From Bacillota bacterium (GTDB lineage: Bacteria; Bacillota; Negativicutes; Sporomusales; CTSoil-080), in assembly GCA_017889625.1 (NCBI GenBank), contig JAGGAD010000003.1, positions 1 through 64,000 on the forward strand: DNA of 64,000 bases. Reading direction: 5' to 3'. A program made the position numbers and the translations under genes. Shown one piece after another: positions 1 through 8,722 of this stretch. Position 1 is the first letter of the stretch. Each line of letters starts with the position of its first letter. The notes beneath the pieces are model-generated. The model was not told the origin of the DNA, ran no database searches, and worked only from the letters and a program-made list of their open reading frames with translations.

Positions 1-61
1 AAGCCCGTATACGCCGAAAGTACTTGGTTGGAAACGGCCTGGGAGGATAGGTAGCCGCCAG
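1..61 (+). rRNA. rrf: 5S ribosomal RNA, 3' end (partial)
   Basis: The first 61 bases read as the 3' part of a bacterial 5S rRNA. They include the conserved stretch around CCGAAAGTACTTGG, the GGAAACGGCC segment and a terminal CCGCCAG that would pair with the missing 5' end. A strong terminator follows at once, so this is the end of an rRNA operon that enters from upstream. The 5' half lies outside the window. Confidence 0.85.
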
Positions 62-65
62 TTAA

Positions 66-97
66 AAACCACTCATTTTATGAGTGGTTTTTTATTT
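66..97 (+). terminator. Intrinsic terminator of the rRNA operon
   Basis: An AAACCACTCA / TGAGTGGTTT stem with a short TTTTA loop is followed by a T-run. It sits a few bases after the 5S rRNA end and closes the rRNA transcription unit. Confidence 0.9.
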
Positions 98-209
98 GGC
101 TGATAGTTATTTTTTCACTTTAATTGCAGTCTTATTGACAAAACACCAATAATTCAGCTAAAGTTAGAGTGGAAAGCATTTTACTTTGCAATGAGGGGAG
201 ATTTGACCA

Positions 210-734
210 TTGGTTGTGGCACTGACTACTCCTACGAAACCAATACCGCCTACGGCGCCGACGATGTCGCATTCTGTATCAGGTGGGACAACTTCAAGTC
301 AGCAGTCAACTTCTCCTGTATCTCAGCAACCACCAGTTTCTAAGCAGGTTAATACCGGGACACAAGCCAATGCTGATAAATCTGCCGTAGGAACAGCTGC
401 TGCGGAGCAACCGACAAAAAATAATGAAGTATTTTCCACCACAGCGTTTGGTAACCAAGAAGATACTGCGACAAAAACAGAGCTTGCGTTAACACCTAAG
501 ACTCCGGTCAATAATAATTCGAGTTCGGGGTTTGTTACCTTTTTAGCAGTAGTTGTGGTTGTTACTGTTATTTTAGCGGGATGGCGTTTATTGAAAACTA
601 CTAAAATAAATAGCAATACTATTGATAAAGATATAAGAACAGTTACTAAGATTAAAGAAAGTCACGTAGAGGTTAATGGGCCATTACAGCGGCCTGGGGC
701 CGCGAAGGGCGCTAATTTTGACTTTCGTGTATAA
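210..734 (+). CDS. Unknown Ser/Thr/Pro/Gln-rich single-pass membrane protein
   Basis: I do not recognise this 174-residue protein. The first ~105 residues are low-complexity and rich in Thr, Ser, Pro, Gln and Asn. One strongly hydrophobic segment follows (about residues 108-127, with a run of five Val), then Arg/Lys and a short charged tail. That layout suggests a bitopic membrane protein with a disordered, possibly extracytoplasmic N-terminal part, although there is no classical signal peptide. The start is TTG, chosen because AGGGGAG lies about 10 bases upstream; a TTGACA box lies at 135-140. The gene is alone between the rRNA operon and a convergent speD. A FliO-like arrangement was considered, but nothing in the sequence supports a flagellar role. 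Confidence 0.6.
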   Translation: MVVALTTPTKPIPPTAPTMSHSVSGGTTSSQQSTSPVSQQPPVSKQVNTGTQANADKSAVGTAAAEQPTKNNEVFSTTAFGNQEDTATKTELALTPKTPVNNNSSSGFVTFLAVVVVVTVILAGWRLLKTTKINSNTIDKDIRTVTKIKESHVEVNGPLQRPGAAKGANFDFRV

Positions 735-772
735 GACATGGTGAAATGAATAAGTGGATAAAAAATAAAAGA

Positions 773-812
773 ATAAATCCAGCTTCCTCGGAAGCTGGAT
801 TTATCTTTTTAT
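773..812. terminator. Bidirectional terminator between convergent genes
   Basis: A 15-bp perfect stem (ATAAATCCAGCTTCC and its complement) with a two-base loop has an A-rich left flank and a T-rich right flank. It can therefore stop both the + strand unknown gene and speD on the - strand. Its right edge touches the speD stop codon. Confidence 0.85.
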
Positions 813-1261
813 TTTGTTCTGGATAAAAAGCGGAGTACTCTAGCACCGGTGCTACGAACGCGGCGGAGAGGGGCAATACTGACTTTTACTTTTGGACGAA
901 TGTCACTTTCGGAAATAAAATCACCGCGCCGGATGTTGGTTATTTTAGTTCTTTCTGGTTTTAGAATGCTCTTTAGAGTAGCTATAGCCCTATCAGGCCG
1001 AGAGGGGTCGCCGCTAGTAAAAACATCAACGGCTGCAAAACTAAGTTCAGGGTAAGTGTGGATGCTCATATGGCTCTCAGCCAGGAGGGCGATAGCTGTA
1101 AGCCCGAGTGGTTCAAATTGGTGATAGGTAAAATTAAGTAAAGTAAGGTTAGCTTCTTTGATGGCTATAAGCATTGCAGAACGGATAAAGTCAAGGTTAT
1201 TTAGTTTTTCAAAATTGCAACCATACATATCAACAGTTAAATGTTTACCAGTTATCTTCAC
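809..1261 (-). CDS. speD: S-adenosylmethionine decarboxylase proenzyme-like protein (SpeD/SpeH, class 1B)
   Basis: Pyruvoyl-dependent decarboxylase family that makes decarboxylated AdoMet as aminopropyl donor for spermidine. The length (150 aa, start GTG after AAGGGGCG) is slightly above the usual 120-130 because of a basic C-terminal tail. The self-cleavage motif is present: AESHMSIHTYPE at about 61-72, with Ser63 as pyruvoyl precursor and His68. The next family landmark normally reads VDVFTCG with an essential Cys; here it reads VDVFTSG, so position 83 is Ser. The substitution is visible in the DNA (AGC). The protein may be a slower enzyme or a SpeD paralogue with another substrate, since some bacterial SpeD homologues have turned into ornithine or arginine decarboxylases. 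Family membership is secure; substrate is not. It is monocistronic and no spermidine synthase is near. Confidence 0.85.
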   Translation of the reverse strand: MKITGKHLTVDMYGCNFEKLNNLDFIRSAMLIAIKEANLTLLNFTYHQFEPLGLTAIALLAESHMSIHTYPELSFAAVDVFTSGDPSRPDRAIATLKSILKPERTKITNIRRGDFISESDIRPKVKVSIAPLRRVRSTGARVLRFLSRTK

Positions 1262-2155
1262 AGTTTATCGCCCCTTAAACTTATTATTTATAGTTGAGGC
1301 GTATGCTTTTTCGCAAAAATTACTGAAATTTAGGATTTTTTCAGTAAAAATTCAAAATTTATTGAGAAATTAGCAGTATTACGCCGTTTATTACATGTAT
1401 TTTACAAGTTTACATTATAATGTGCTAGCGAGGAGTTGTAAAGCGCAATTTACAACGAATGTAATATAATGGAAAAATAGAATAATGTTATTGTTAAACT
1501 AGATAAGGAAAGTTTTTTTACATAGCACTTATTTTTATAACTATGGGTTTTGTCCATAAATTTTTTAGCGGCATCAAGAGGTATAGCAGCTTGTAATCGG
1601 TTCCATGGTATCTGAGTATATAGTTTCTGTTCTGCTAGCGGTCATTATTATGAAAGGATTAGTTGGATGCCATGAACTCCAGCAGTATTTATCTCTTATT
1701 TACCGTAGAGTTCTATAGAACGCTTATATCGATTTTGGGGTCACCACTTCGTCGTAACAAGGGGTATAATGAGTATTCTTAGCCTAATTAGACCATTTAT
1801 TCGATTACATGCCTTTATTATCGGTTGGGAAACTAATATTTTTATTGATAAATTAACTAATGCGGCCATGCTAATTGTTTCTTATACCCGATTACGCTTC
1901 TGGAGGTGCATAGCCGAGTAGCCTATTGGGATTTGGCGTATTTTTTTCTCCCGAATTTAAAATTATTAATGGCGTATTAATACTATTGGCGATCAAGCAA
2001 ATGGCTTACTGGTCTTAAGCTCGAACCACCAAACAGGAGTAATTGGATTAAAACAAACGGTTGTGAAAAGTTGAGAAAAAAAGAGCTAGACAAAGCTATG
2101 TTGTAATAAGTATTATTATCTAAAAAAAACAACCAATAATTAACATATTAGCTAG
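1262..2155. other. Gene-poor stretch with short open fragments
   Basis: About 890 bases without a convincing full gene. Short frames occur at 1605-1718 (37 codons, hydrophobic) and 1769-1921 (50 codons, preceded by AAGGGG, with a hydrophobic start MSILSLIRPF), and an open coding-like fragment ends near 2070. Together they look like an eroded gene or genes for a membrane protein, but I cannot name the ancestor. The left part should also hold the speD promoter on the - strand. No tRNA, repeat array or riboswitch was recognised. Confidence 0.35.
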
Positions 2156-2210
2156 TTGTTAAATGTCAAAAAGTCAAATATAATAAAGTCAAAGGTCAGG
2201 AAAGGTCAAA
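2156..2210 (+). promoter_or_regulatory. ctsR promoter with CtsR heptad operators
   Basis: A sigma-A promoter is visible: TTGTTA (2156-2161), a 17-base spacer, TATAAT (2179-2184). It is overlapped and followed by direct repeats of the CtsR heptad RGTCAAA. GGTCAGG at 2194 and GGTCAAA at 2204 have the canonical 10-base period (three-base AAA spacer). AGTCAAA at 2187 and 2172 and TGTCAAA at 2164 add further half sites. This is the expected autoregulatory arrangement for CtsR. Confidence 0.8.
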
Positions 2211-2238
2211 GCTTACAAAGATAAGTGCAGGTGGTGTT

Positions 2239-2682
2239 ATGTCAAACTTAGCTGACATTATTGAAAATTATATTTTAGGCAAGTTAACCGGTGAACAACG
2301 TCAATTTATGATTCTACGGAGAAACGAGCTTGCAGAAGAATTGAACTGCGCACCATCTCAGATTAGTTATGTTCTGAGTACTAGGTTTACCGCAAACAGG
2401 GGGTTTGTGGTCGAGTCAAGGCGGGGCGCAGGAGGGTTTGTCCGTATTTTACGAATACCAGGACAACAATTAATTTATCTGAAGGCGGCGAATACGGTCA
2501 CTGAAGATCCCCGACCAGAGAACATAGAAGTAGTCATCAGCAATTTGGAAAATCATCAAATGCTAAGCGGTCGCGAGTCCGAATTAATGCGTCAGTTTTT
2601 TCGTTTGACTGAAGGACATTGGAGCCTTGCGGAGCGTGCTAGAATTTTACGTAAGCTTATTTTAAGGTTGTCTGATTTTTAG
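2239..2682 (+). CDS. ctsR: Transcriptional repressor CtsR (class III heat-shock regulator)
   Basis: CtsR represses clp genes by binding direct heptad repeats and loses DNA binding when heated. It is 147 aa, typical for the family. A winged helix-turn-helix lies at about 26-55 (ELNCAPSQISYVLSTRF), followed by the heat-sensing glycine-rich wing RRGAGG at 61-66. The C-terminal half is the dimerisation / McsB-target domain. It is first in the four-gene operon ctsR-mcsA-mcsB-clpC, with consensus CtsR sites directly upstream. Confidence 0.96.
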   Translation: MSNLADIIENYILGKLTGEQRQFMILRRNELAEELNCAPSQISYVLSTRFTANRGFVVESRRGAGGFVRILRIPGQQLIYLKAANTVTEDPRPENIEVVISNLENHQMLSGRESELMRQFFRLTEGHWSLAERARILRKLILRLSDF

Positions 2683-2697
2683 TAAGGAGGGATTGGA

Positions 2698-3204
2698 ATG
2701 TTATGTGATGATTGTAAAGAAAGACCGGCTAGTGTTCATATTACTAAAATCAATAATAACCAAAAAACAGAAAAACACCTATGTGAAGAGTGTGCTCAAA
2801 AGCATGGAGAAATTAAGTTTGTCACAGATACAAATTTTTCAGTTCAAGATTTTCTAAAAGGAATGTTTAATTATAGCTCTGCCAGCGTTCCGCAGTTTCA
2901 GGATGAAACTGTTTGTCCGAGCTGTGGTATGACTTACAGTGATTTTAGTTGCAGTGGGAAGGTTGGCTGTGGGGACTGTTATACTGCTTATGGTGAGCAG
3001 CTTGAGCAGTTGTTTCGTCGAATTCATGGAACAAGCACTCATACGGGCAAAGTGCCAAAACGTTCAGGCGGGAAATTAGCCCTTAAACGGAGAGCACAAC
3101 AACTAAGACAGGAATTGGACAGATGTATTAGTTCTGAGGAATACGAACAGGCCGCGAAAGTTCGTGATGAAATAAAAGAAATTGATAAAAATTTGCAAGA
3201 CTGA
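2698..3204 (+). CDS. mcsA: McsA, zinc-binding activator of the protein-arginine kinase
   Basis: McsA partners with McsB, stimulates its kinase activity and helps modulate CtsR and ClpC. The 168-residue protein has paired zinc-binding cysteines: C3-x2-C6 with C29-x2-C32, then C73-x2-C76 with C91-x2-C94, and an extra Cys at 85. A C-terminal UVR coiled-coil motif (about 132-167, ALKRRAQQLRQEL to KVRDEIKEIDKNL) is shared with UvrB/UvrC and ClpC. The start is ATG after TAAGGAGGG. It sits 15 bases behind ctsR and just ahead of mcsB. Confidence 0.95.
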   Translation: MLCDDCKERPASVHITKINNNQKTEKHLCEECAQKHGEIKFVTDTNFSVQDFLKGMFNYSSASVPQFQDETVCPSCGMTYSDFSCSGKVGCGDCYTAYGEQLEQLFRRIHGTSTHTGKVPKRSGGKLALKRRAQQLRQELDRCISSEEYEQAAKVRDEIKEIDKNLQD

Positions 3205-3218
3205 AAGGTGGAACGGGT

Positions 3219-4295
3219 ATGTTGATAGATGCATTATTGGATCATCCGGTGACGCCGGGGATGGCTGGCGGTGGTCCAGATGGCGATATTGTTTTATCCA
3301 GCCGGGTTAGGCTTGCTCGTAACATGAAAGGAATTCCTTTTCCTAACCGGGCGAGTAAAGAAAAACTTATAGAAGTTGTGGAAGAGATCAGAAAGTCAGT
3401 TAATGATTTATCCAGTGATGATCATCATGGCTATATGTTTGTAGAGATGGATAAGCTTTCGCCACTGGAACGGTATATTTTAGTAGAAAAACATATTGTA
3501 AGTCCAAACTTTGTTGATAAAGTTGTCGATCGAGGCTTGGTTGTTCGTGATGATGCGGCAGTTAGCATAATGATTAATGAGGAAGATCACCTTAGAATCC
3601 AATGTTTGGAGCCAGGGCTAAATTTACAGGGAGCTCTAAATATGGCTAATAGAATTGATGATATTTTGGAAGCAAGACATAATTTTGCTTTTCTTGAACA
3701 ATGTGGATACCTGACAGCTTGTCCAACTAATGTTGGTACCGGTCTCAGAGCTTCGGTAATGGTACACCTGCCTGCTTTGGTGTTGACTCGGCAGATGAAT
3801 CGTATTATTGGAGCGGCAACGCAATTAGGCTTAGCAGTTCGAGGGCTATATGGAGAAGGTAGTGAAGCTATAGGAAATATCTTTCAGATTTCCAATCAAT
3901 TAACTTTGGGGAATAGTGAGCAAGAAATTATTGAGAATTTGCAAAGTATAGCCAAGCAGGTGGTCGATCAGGAACGTTCAGCGCGTAAGGCGCTGGCGGA
4001 AAGCTCCCAAGAAGCAATAGCGGACCGGGTTTGGCGAGCATATGGTGTGTTAAGATATGCCCGCAGTATAAATGCTAAAGAAGCTATGACGATGCTTAGC
4101 GAAGTGAGATTAGGAATTGATATGGGAATTATTGATGGAGTGCCGGCAACGGTGTTTAATGAGCTATTGGTGACCACTAGACCAAATTTTTTGCAAAAGA
4201 TTGCCGGACGAAGTGAGGTCCAGCCTAATGAGCGCGACACAATGAGGGCTCAGCTTATTCGTGAGAAGATAAAAGGGGGCAAAGATAATGCTTAA
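3219..4295 (+). CDS. mcsB: Protein-arginine kinase McsB
   Basis: ATP:guanido phosphotransferase fold enzyme that phosphorylates arginines on proteins, marking them for ClpC-ClpP degradation and inactivating CtsR. At 358 aa it matches the family. SSRVRLARN (27-35) is the N-terminal nucleotide-binding arginine signature. The catalytic loop [19 protein letters not shown] (near 166-184) carries the conserved Cys, Asn and Arg. The end overlaps clpC by 8 bases, so kinase and unfoldase are translationally coupled. Confidence 0.96.
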   Translation: MLIDALLDHPVTPGMAGGGPDGDIVLSSRVRLARNMKGIPFPNRASKEKLIEVVEEIRKSVNDLSSDDHHGYMFVEMDKLSPLERYILVEKHIVSPNFVDKVVDRGLVVRDDAAVSIMINEEDHLRIQCLEPGLNLQGALNMANRIDDILEARHNFAFLEQCGYLTACPTNVGTGLRASVMVHLPALVLTRQMNRIIGAATQLGLAVRGLYGEGSEAIGNIFQISNQLTLGNSEQEIIENLQSIAKQVVDQERSARKALAESSQEAIADRVWRAYGVLRYARSINAKEAMTMLSEVRLGIDMGIIDGVPATVFNELLVTTRPNFLQKIAGRSEVQPNERDTMRAQLIREKIKGGKDNA

Positions 4296-6750
4296 CAGAT
4301 TTACAGAACGTGCAAGGAAAGTATTGGTTTTGGCTCAACAAGAAGCTGGGCGGCTAGGTCATAGGTATATTGGCACAGAGCATCTTCTTTTGGGACTGGT
4401 CCATGAAGGTGACGGCGTAGCGGCTAAGGCGTTGGCAACGTTAAATATAAATCTTGAGGCTGTACGAGCTCAGGTAGAAAAGGTCATCGGGCGTGGTGAA
4501 GGGCAAATCATGGAACCCAATTATACGCCGCGTGCAAAAAAAGTAATTGAGCTTTCGGTAGAAGAGGCTGGTCGCCTAGGACATAATTATATTGGAACCG
4601 AACATTTACTTTTAGGTCTAATCCGGGAGGGTGAAGGGGTAGCGGCGCAAGTGCTGGCAAGTATGGGAGCCGACATTAATGTTGTACGACAGAGGGTTAT
4701 TGAACTTTTGGGTGGATTTGCAATGGCCGGTCCGGTCGCACAGCCCAAAAGCGGAAAGAGTGATGGTATGGGTGAAATTAATACTCCGACCCTTAATGAA
4801 TTTGGCCGTGATATTAATAAGTTGGCTCAAGACAACAAGGTTGACCCTGTTATTGGCCGCGATAAAGAAATTGAGCGGGTGATCCAGATTTTAAGTCGGC
4901 GGACGAAGAATAATCCAGTCCTTATTGGTGAACCTGGGGTTGGGAAAACAGCTATTGCCGAGGGCCTGGCACAGCGTATTATTTCAGGGAATGTTCCAGA
5001 AATTTTGCGAAAAAAGCGGGTTGTGTCGTTAGATATGGCTTCGATGGTTGCCGGTTCTAAATACCGTGGTGAGTTTGAAGAACGGCTAAAAAAGGTAATG
5101 GATGAGATTAGACAGGATGGGAATGTTATCTTATTTATCGATGAATTGCATACTTTGATTGGTGCCGGAGCAGCTGAAGGGGCTATCGATGCTGCCAATA
5201 TATTGAAGCCGGCTTTGGCGCGCGGTGAATTACAGGCGATAGGAGCTACTACGTTAGATGAGTATAAGAAACACATTGAAAAAGATGCGGCATTGGAACG
5301 CCGGTTTCAACCAATTCAGGTAGGCGAACCTAATGTAGAAGATGCTATTGCTATATTAAAAGGCCTTAGAGATAAATATGAAGCTTTTCACAGGGCGAAG
5401 ATAACCAATGATGCTATTGAAGCGGCGGTTAAACTTTCTCACCGATATATTACTGACCGCTTTCTACCAGATAAGGCAATTGATCTAATGGATGAAGCTT
5501 CGTCGCGAGTTAGGCTAAAAGCTTTTGTAACTCCACCTGATTTAAAAGAAATTGAAGATAAATTAAATAAAATTCGGACTGAAAAAGAGGGGGCAATATC
5601 CGCTCAGGAGTTTGAGCGAGCCGCTAGCCTGCGTGATCAAGAACAAAAAGTTAGCAAAGAATTGGAAGAAAAACAAAAAGAATGGAAGCAAACCAGTAAT
5701 GGTAGTATTACTGTGACTGCTGACGACATTGCCCAAGTAGTGGCAAGTTGGACCGGTATTCCAGTAAAAAGGTTGGCAGAAGAAGAAGCAGAACGGCTGC
5801 TAAAACTGGAAGAAGTACTACATCAACGGGTTATTGGTCAGCAAGATGCGGTTGAAGCGGTAGCGCGAGCTGTACGGCGAGCTCGCTCTGGTCTTAAAGA
5901 TCCAAAACGTCCAATCGGGTCATTCATCTTCCTTGGCCCTACAGGAGTTGGTAAAACTGAACTAGCTAGAGCATTGGCCGAGGCGTTGTTCGGAGACGAG
6001 AATGCTATGATTAGATTGGATATGTCAGAGTATATGGAAAAACATACCGTATCGCGGTTGATGGGAGCCCCTCCTGGCTATGTTGGTTATGAAGAAGGCG
6101 GACAGCTAACCGATGCCGTTCGGCGTAAGCCTTTTTCAGTAGTGTTGTTTGATGAAATAGAAAAAGCGCATTATGATGTATTTAATATGTTGTTGCAAAT
6201 TCTGGAAGATGGTCGGCTCACTGACAGTAAAGGACGTACCGTTGATTTCAAAAATACGGTTATTATTATGACTTCTAATGCTGGAGCTAAACATATGAAG
6301 AAAGATTCGGTAGCACTTGGCTTCTTGGCAGATTCGGATACTTCAGCTAATGAAATAAGTAAGAATCGGGTTATGGAAGAAGTGCGTCGAACTTTCCGGC
6401 CAGAGTTTTTAAACCGCGTGGATGAGATCATTATTTTTGATAGCCTGAAAGAAGAAGAACTAAAGCAAGTTGTGGATATTATGCTAAAAACAGTGACAAG
6501 TAGGTTATTAGACAATAATTTGGGTTTGGAAGTTACTGAAAAAGCAAAAATTCGCCTGTTGAAAGAAGGGAGTGACTTTGAATATGGGGCCCGTCCTCTT
6601 CGCCGAGCTATTCAGAAACTTGTCGAAGATTCTATTGCGGAAATGTTGCTAAAAGGCGAGGTAGCAGATGGAGATACGGTAGTTGTCGATGCGGATGACG
6701 CAGGTAAATTGACATTCACAAAAGGTACAATAAGCAGGAATAGTAACTAA
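4288..6750 (+). CDS. clpC: ATP-dependent Clp protease ATP-binding subunit ClpC
   Basis: Hsp100 AAA+ unfoldase that feeds substrates, including arginine-phosphorylated proteins, to ClpP. Across 820 aa it shows two Clp-N repeats (about 1-70 and 80-145, each with an [10 protein letters not shown] core) and AAA domain D1 with Walker A GEPGVGKT (214-221) and Walker B ILFIDE. A middle UVR-type segment ([12 protein letters not shown]) is the McsA/MecA docking region. Domain D2 has Walker A GPTGVGKT near 550. The start ATG has GGGGGC upstream inside mcsB. Last gene of the ctsR operon, closed by a strong terminator; its partner clpP is at 28835. Confidence 0.97.
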   Translation: MLNRFTERARKVLVLAQQEAGRLGHRYIGTEHLLLGLVHEGDGVAAKALATLNINLEAVRAQVEKVIGRGEGQIMEPNYTPRAKKVIELSVEEAGRLGHNYIGTEHLLLGLIREGEGVAAQVLASMGADINVVRQRVIELLGGFAMAGPVAQPKSGKSDGMGEINTPTLNEFGRDINKLAQDNKVDPVIGRDKEIERVIQILSRRTKNNPVLIGEPGVGKTAIAEGLAQRIISGNVPEILRKKRVVSLDMASMVAGSKYRGEFEERLKKVMDEIRQDGNVILFIDELHTLIGAGAAEGAIDAANILKPALARGELQAIGATTLDEYKKHIEKDAALERRFQPIQVGEPNVEDAIAILKGLRDKYEAFHRAKITNDAIEAAVKLSHRYITDRFLPDKAIDLMDEASSRVRLKAFVTPPDLKEIEDKLNKIRTEKEGAISAQEFERAASLRDQEQKVSKELEEKQKEWKQTSNGSITVTADDIAQVVASWTGIPVKRLAEEEAERLLKLEEVLHQRVIGQQDAVEAVARAVRRARSGLKDPKRPIGSFIFLGPTGVGKTELARALAEALFGDENAMIRLDMSEYMEKHTVSRLMGAPPGYVGYEEGGQLTDAVRRKPFSVVLFDEIEKAHYDVFNMLLQILEDGRLTDSKGRTVDFKNTVIIMTSNAGAKHMKKDSVALGFLADSDTSANEISKNRVMEEVRRTFRPEFLNRVDEIIIFDSLKEEELKQVVDIMLKTVTSRLLDNNLGLEVTEKAKIRLLKEGSDFEYGARPLRRAIQKLVEDSIAEMLLKGEVADGDTVVVDADDAGKLTFTKGTISRNSN

Positions 6751-6758
6751 ATTGCACG

Positions 6759-6796
6759 AACAAGGTACGAAGACAAATCTTCGTACCTTGTTTTTT
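6759..6796 (+). terminator. Intrinsic terminator after clpC
   Basis: A perfect 14-bp stem AACAAGGTACGAAG / CTTCGTACCTTGTT with a six-base loop is followed by a T-run. It ends the ctsR-clpC operon a few bases before the radA ribosome binding site, so radA either depends on read-through or has its own promoter. Confidence 0.92.
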
Positions 6797-6812
6797 GGGG
6801 GTAGGCAATAGT

Positions 6813-8186
6813 ATGGCTAAACGTAAAGCAACAGCTTTTTTTTGTCAAGAGTGTGGTTTTGAAGCGCCAAAGTGGGTAGGCCGGTGTAGTGGTTGCGGGA
6901 GTTGGAATACCATGGTTGAAGAGCCGGTAATTAAAGATAATATCGGTCGGACGGGAATTGATCTAGGACTTTCGAGCGGGGAAGCTCCATTGCCCATTGG
7001 CGAAGTGAATAGTGATGAAGTCCCACGGTTTAGCACTGGGTCGGGGGAACTTGACCGTGTGTTAGGCCAAGGACTTTTACCTGGTTCATTGACGCTTATT
7101 GTAGGTGATCCCGGCATAGGAAAATCAAGTTTGACTATCAAAATATGTGCAAATATAGCCCAATTATCAGGCAAGGTCTTGTACGTTACGGGAGAAGAAA
7201 GTGCGAAACAGATAAAAATGCGGGCTGAGCGGCTAAACGCGATATCAAATAATCTTTTTGTATTAAGTGAAACAAACCTGGATGTGATTGAACAACATAT
7301 CTTGAAACTTAAACCAGTGCTGGTTGTCATTGATTCTATTCAGACCGTTTTTCGACCTGATATCCAAAGTGCTCCCGGAAGTGTTAGCCAAGTGCGAGAA
7401 AGTGCCGTACAACTGCTGCGAGTGGCTAAAACCAATTCAATTACGACTTTGTTGGTTGGGCATGTGCTGAAAGACGGATCGTTGGCCGGGCCTCGTACCC
7501 TCGAACATATTGTGGATACGGTGTTGTATTTTGAAGGGGATTCCAGTGCACAGTTCCGTGTACTTAGGGCAGTGAAAAATCGGTTTGGCAGTACTAATGA
7601 AATAGGACTATTTGAAATGCGCAATGTTGGCTTGGTCGATATTCCAGATGCATCCCGGATTTTTTTAGCGGAGCGGCCTACTGATGTTCCGGGCAGTGTA
7701 GTTATCCCGACGATGGAGGGTACTAGACCGTTGTTAGTAGAAATTCAGGCGCTTGTTAGCGCTTCTCCCTTTGTACCGCCACGGCGTACTTCGGATTGTG
7801 TGGATATAAAAAGGATACAACTGTTATTGGCGATATTAGAAAAACGAATTGGCATGATGCTGGGTAATTCGGATGTATACGTAAAAGTAGCCGGAGGAAT
7901 CAAAGTGGATGAACCAGCAGCTGATTTAGCGTTAATTATTGCTCTAGCATCGAGTTACCGTAATGTCAATGCTACTGCTGGTGCCGTAATTTTTGGTGAA
8001 GTTGGGTTAGCCGGAGAAGTACGGGCGGTTTCTCAAGCTGAGATGAGAATTAGAGAAGCTGAACGAATGGGGTTTAAACGAGTTATTCTTCCACAGGGTA
8101 ATTTGCGGGGGTTGACAATGCAGTCAACATTAAAGCTGGTTGGTGTAGATTCAGTTATTGATGCGTTAGCTGCAGCATTGGAGTAA
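6813..8186 (+). CDS. radA: DNA repair protein RadA
   Basis: RecA-like ATPase (Sms) that helps branch migration during recombinational repair. The 457-residue protein has an N-terminal zinc finger (C11-x2-C14, C25-x2-C28), a RecA core with Walker A GDPGIGKSS (about 97-105), the RadA-specific KNRFG motif near 255-259, and a C-terminal Lon-protease-like domain without the catalytic dyad. The ATG was preferred because GGGGGTAGG lies 9 bases upstream; an in-frame TTG six codons earlier would overlap that ribosome binding site. radA next to clpC is common in Firmicutes. Confidence 0.96.
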   Translation: MAKRKATAFFCQECGFEAPKWVGRCSGCGSWNTMVEEPVIKDNIGRTGIDLGLSSGEAPLPIGEVNSDEVPRFSTGSGELDRVLGQGLLPGSLTLIVGDPGIGKSSLTIKICANIAQLSGKVLYVTGEESAKQIKMRAERLNAISNNLFVLSETNLDVIEQHILKLKPVLVVIDSIQTVFRPDIQSAPGSVSQVRESAVQLLRVAKTNSITTLLVGHVLKDGSLAGPRTLEHIVDTVLYFEGDSSAQFRVLRAVKNRFGSTNEIGLFEMRNVGLVDIPDASRIFLAERPTDVPGSVVIPTMEGTRPLLVEIQALVSASPFVPPRRTSDCVDIKRIQLLLAILEKRIGMMLGNSDVYVKVAGGIKVDEPAADLALIIALASSYRNVNATAGAVIFGEVGLAGEVRAVSQAEMRIREAERMGFKRVILPQGNLRGLTMQSTLKLVGVDSVIDALAAALE

Positions 8187-8242
8187 GAGAAAAATATGAG
8201 AATATGGGGCTGGGGTAGACTGATATTTTAAGGTAAAAACAA

Positions 8243-8272
8243 TTGCGTTTGGTTTATAAAAAAGGTTATAAT
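8243..8272 (+). promoter_or_regulatory. Sigma-A-type promoter for the holin-like gene
   Basis: TTGCGT, an 18-base spacer and a perfect TATAAT (8267-8272) lie about 40 bases ahead of the GTG start of the small membrane protein. Confidence 0.55.
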
Positions 8273-8310
8273 ACAATGGCTGACAGAAGTGTTAAGGGAG
8301 GATATGCTAA

Positions 8311-8655
8311 GTGGCAGGGTTTCTCTTGCGGATAATTATAAATACTGTAGTTTTGTTGGTAATAGTAGTTAAATTGCCGGGATTCTTTGTCGATACGCTT
8401 GGTAGTACGTTGTTGGGGGCGGCAATTATCGGATTAGCTAATGCTGCAATCAGAACGGTGTTTTCCCTGTTTTCAGCGCCTTTTGACCTGGTAACTCTTG
8501 GCAGTTGTACTTTTCTGACTAACCTTGTAGCGCCGCTGATGGTAATAAAAACAGTACCGGGTTGTCAGATTTCCAGTTTTTTTGCTTCTGTGTTAGGGGT
8601 TTTATTAATTACGATTTGTAGCTATACATTATCGAAGAATATTCATGATCGATGA
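8311..8655 (+). CDS. Small holin-like membrane protein (phage holin family 4-type)
   Basis: A 114-residue, very hydrophobic protein with four predicted membrane segments (about 5-25, 30-50, 58-80, 88-108). The pattern resembles the widespread bacterial 'phage holin family protein' group (YvlD-like), which is chromosomal and not tied to a prophage; no phage genes are near. Its biochemical role is unknown. The start is GTG with GGGAGG 10 bases upstream. Own promoter and terminator make it a single-gene unit. Confidence 0.75.
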   Translation: MAGFLLRIIINTVVLLVIVVKLPGFFVDTLGSTLLGAAIIGLANAAIRTVFSLFSAPFDLVTLGSCTFLTNLVAPLMVIKTVPGCQISSFFASVLGVLLITICSYTLSKNIHDR

Positions 8656-8668
8656 GTTACAAAATATA

Positions 8669-8695
8669 AAAGGCACCTCGTTAGAGGTGCTTTTG
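8669..8695 (+). terminator. Intrinsic terminator after the holin-like gene
   Basis: GGCACCTC / GAGGTGC stem with a GTTA loop, an A-rich left flank and TTTT on the right, just before the HAD phosphatase ribosome binding site. Confidence 0.85.
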
Positions 8696-8722
8696 TGCTA
8701 AAAAGCATTAACGGAGGATAAA

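Noticed and set aside
849-1055. A + strand frame of 68 codons opposite speD
   Set aside because: It lies fully inside speD on the other strand, has no ribosome binding site and codes for basic low-complexity sequence.
1741-1765. GTCGTAACAAGG near 1750 as a 16S rRNA 3' end fragment
   Set aside because: Only about 12 bases match, the flanking CTGGATCACCTCC is absent and the 5S end lies far upstream; chance similarity.
8311-8655. Evidence of a prophage from the holin-like gene
   Set aside because: No endolysin, capsid, integrase or attachment sites nearby; this family is common on chromosomes outside phages.
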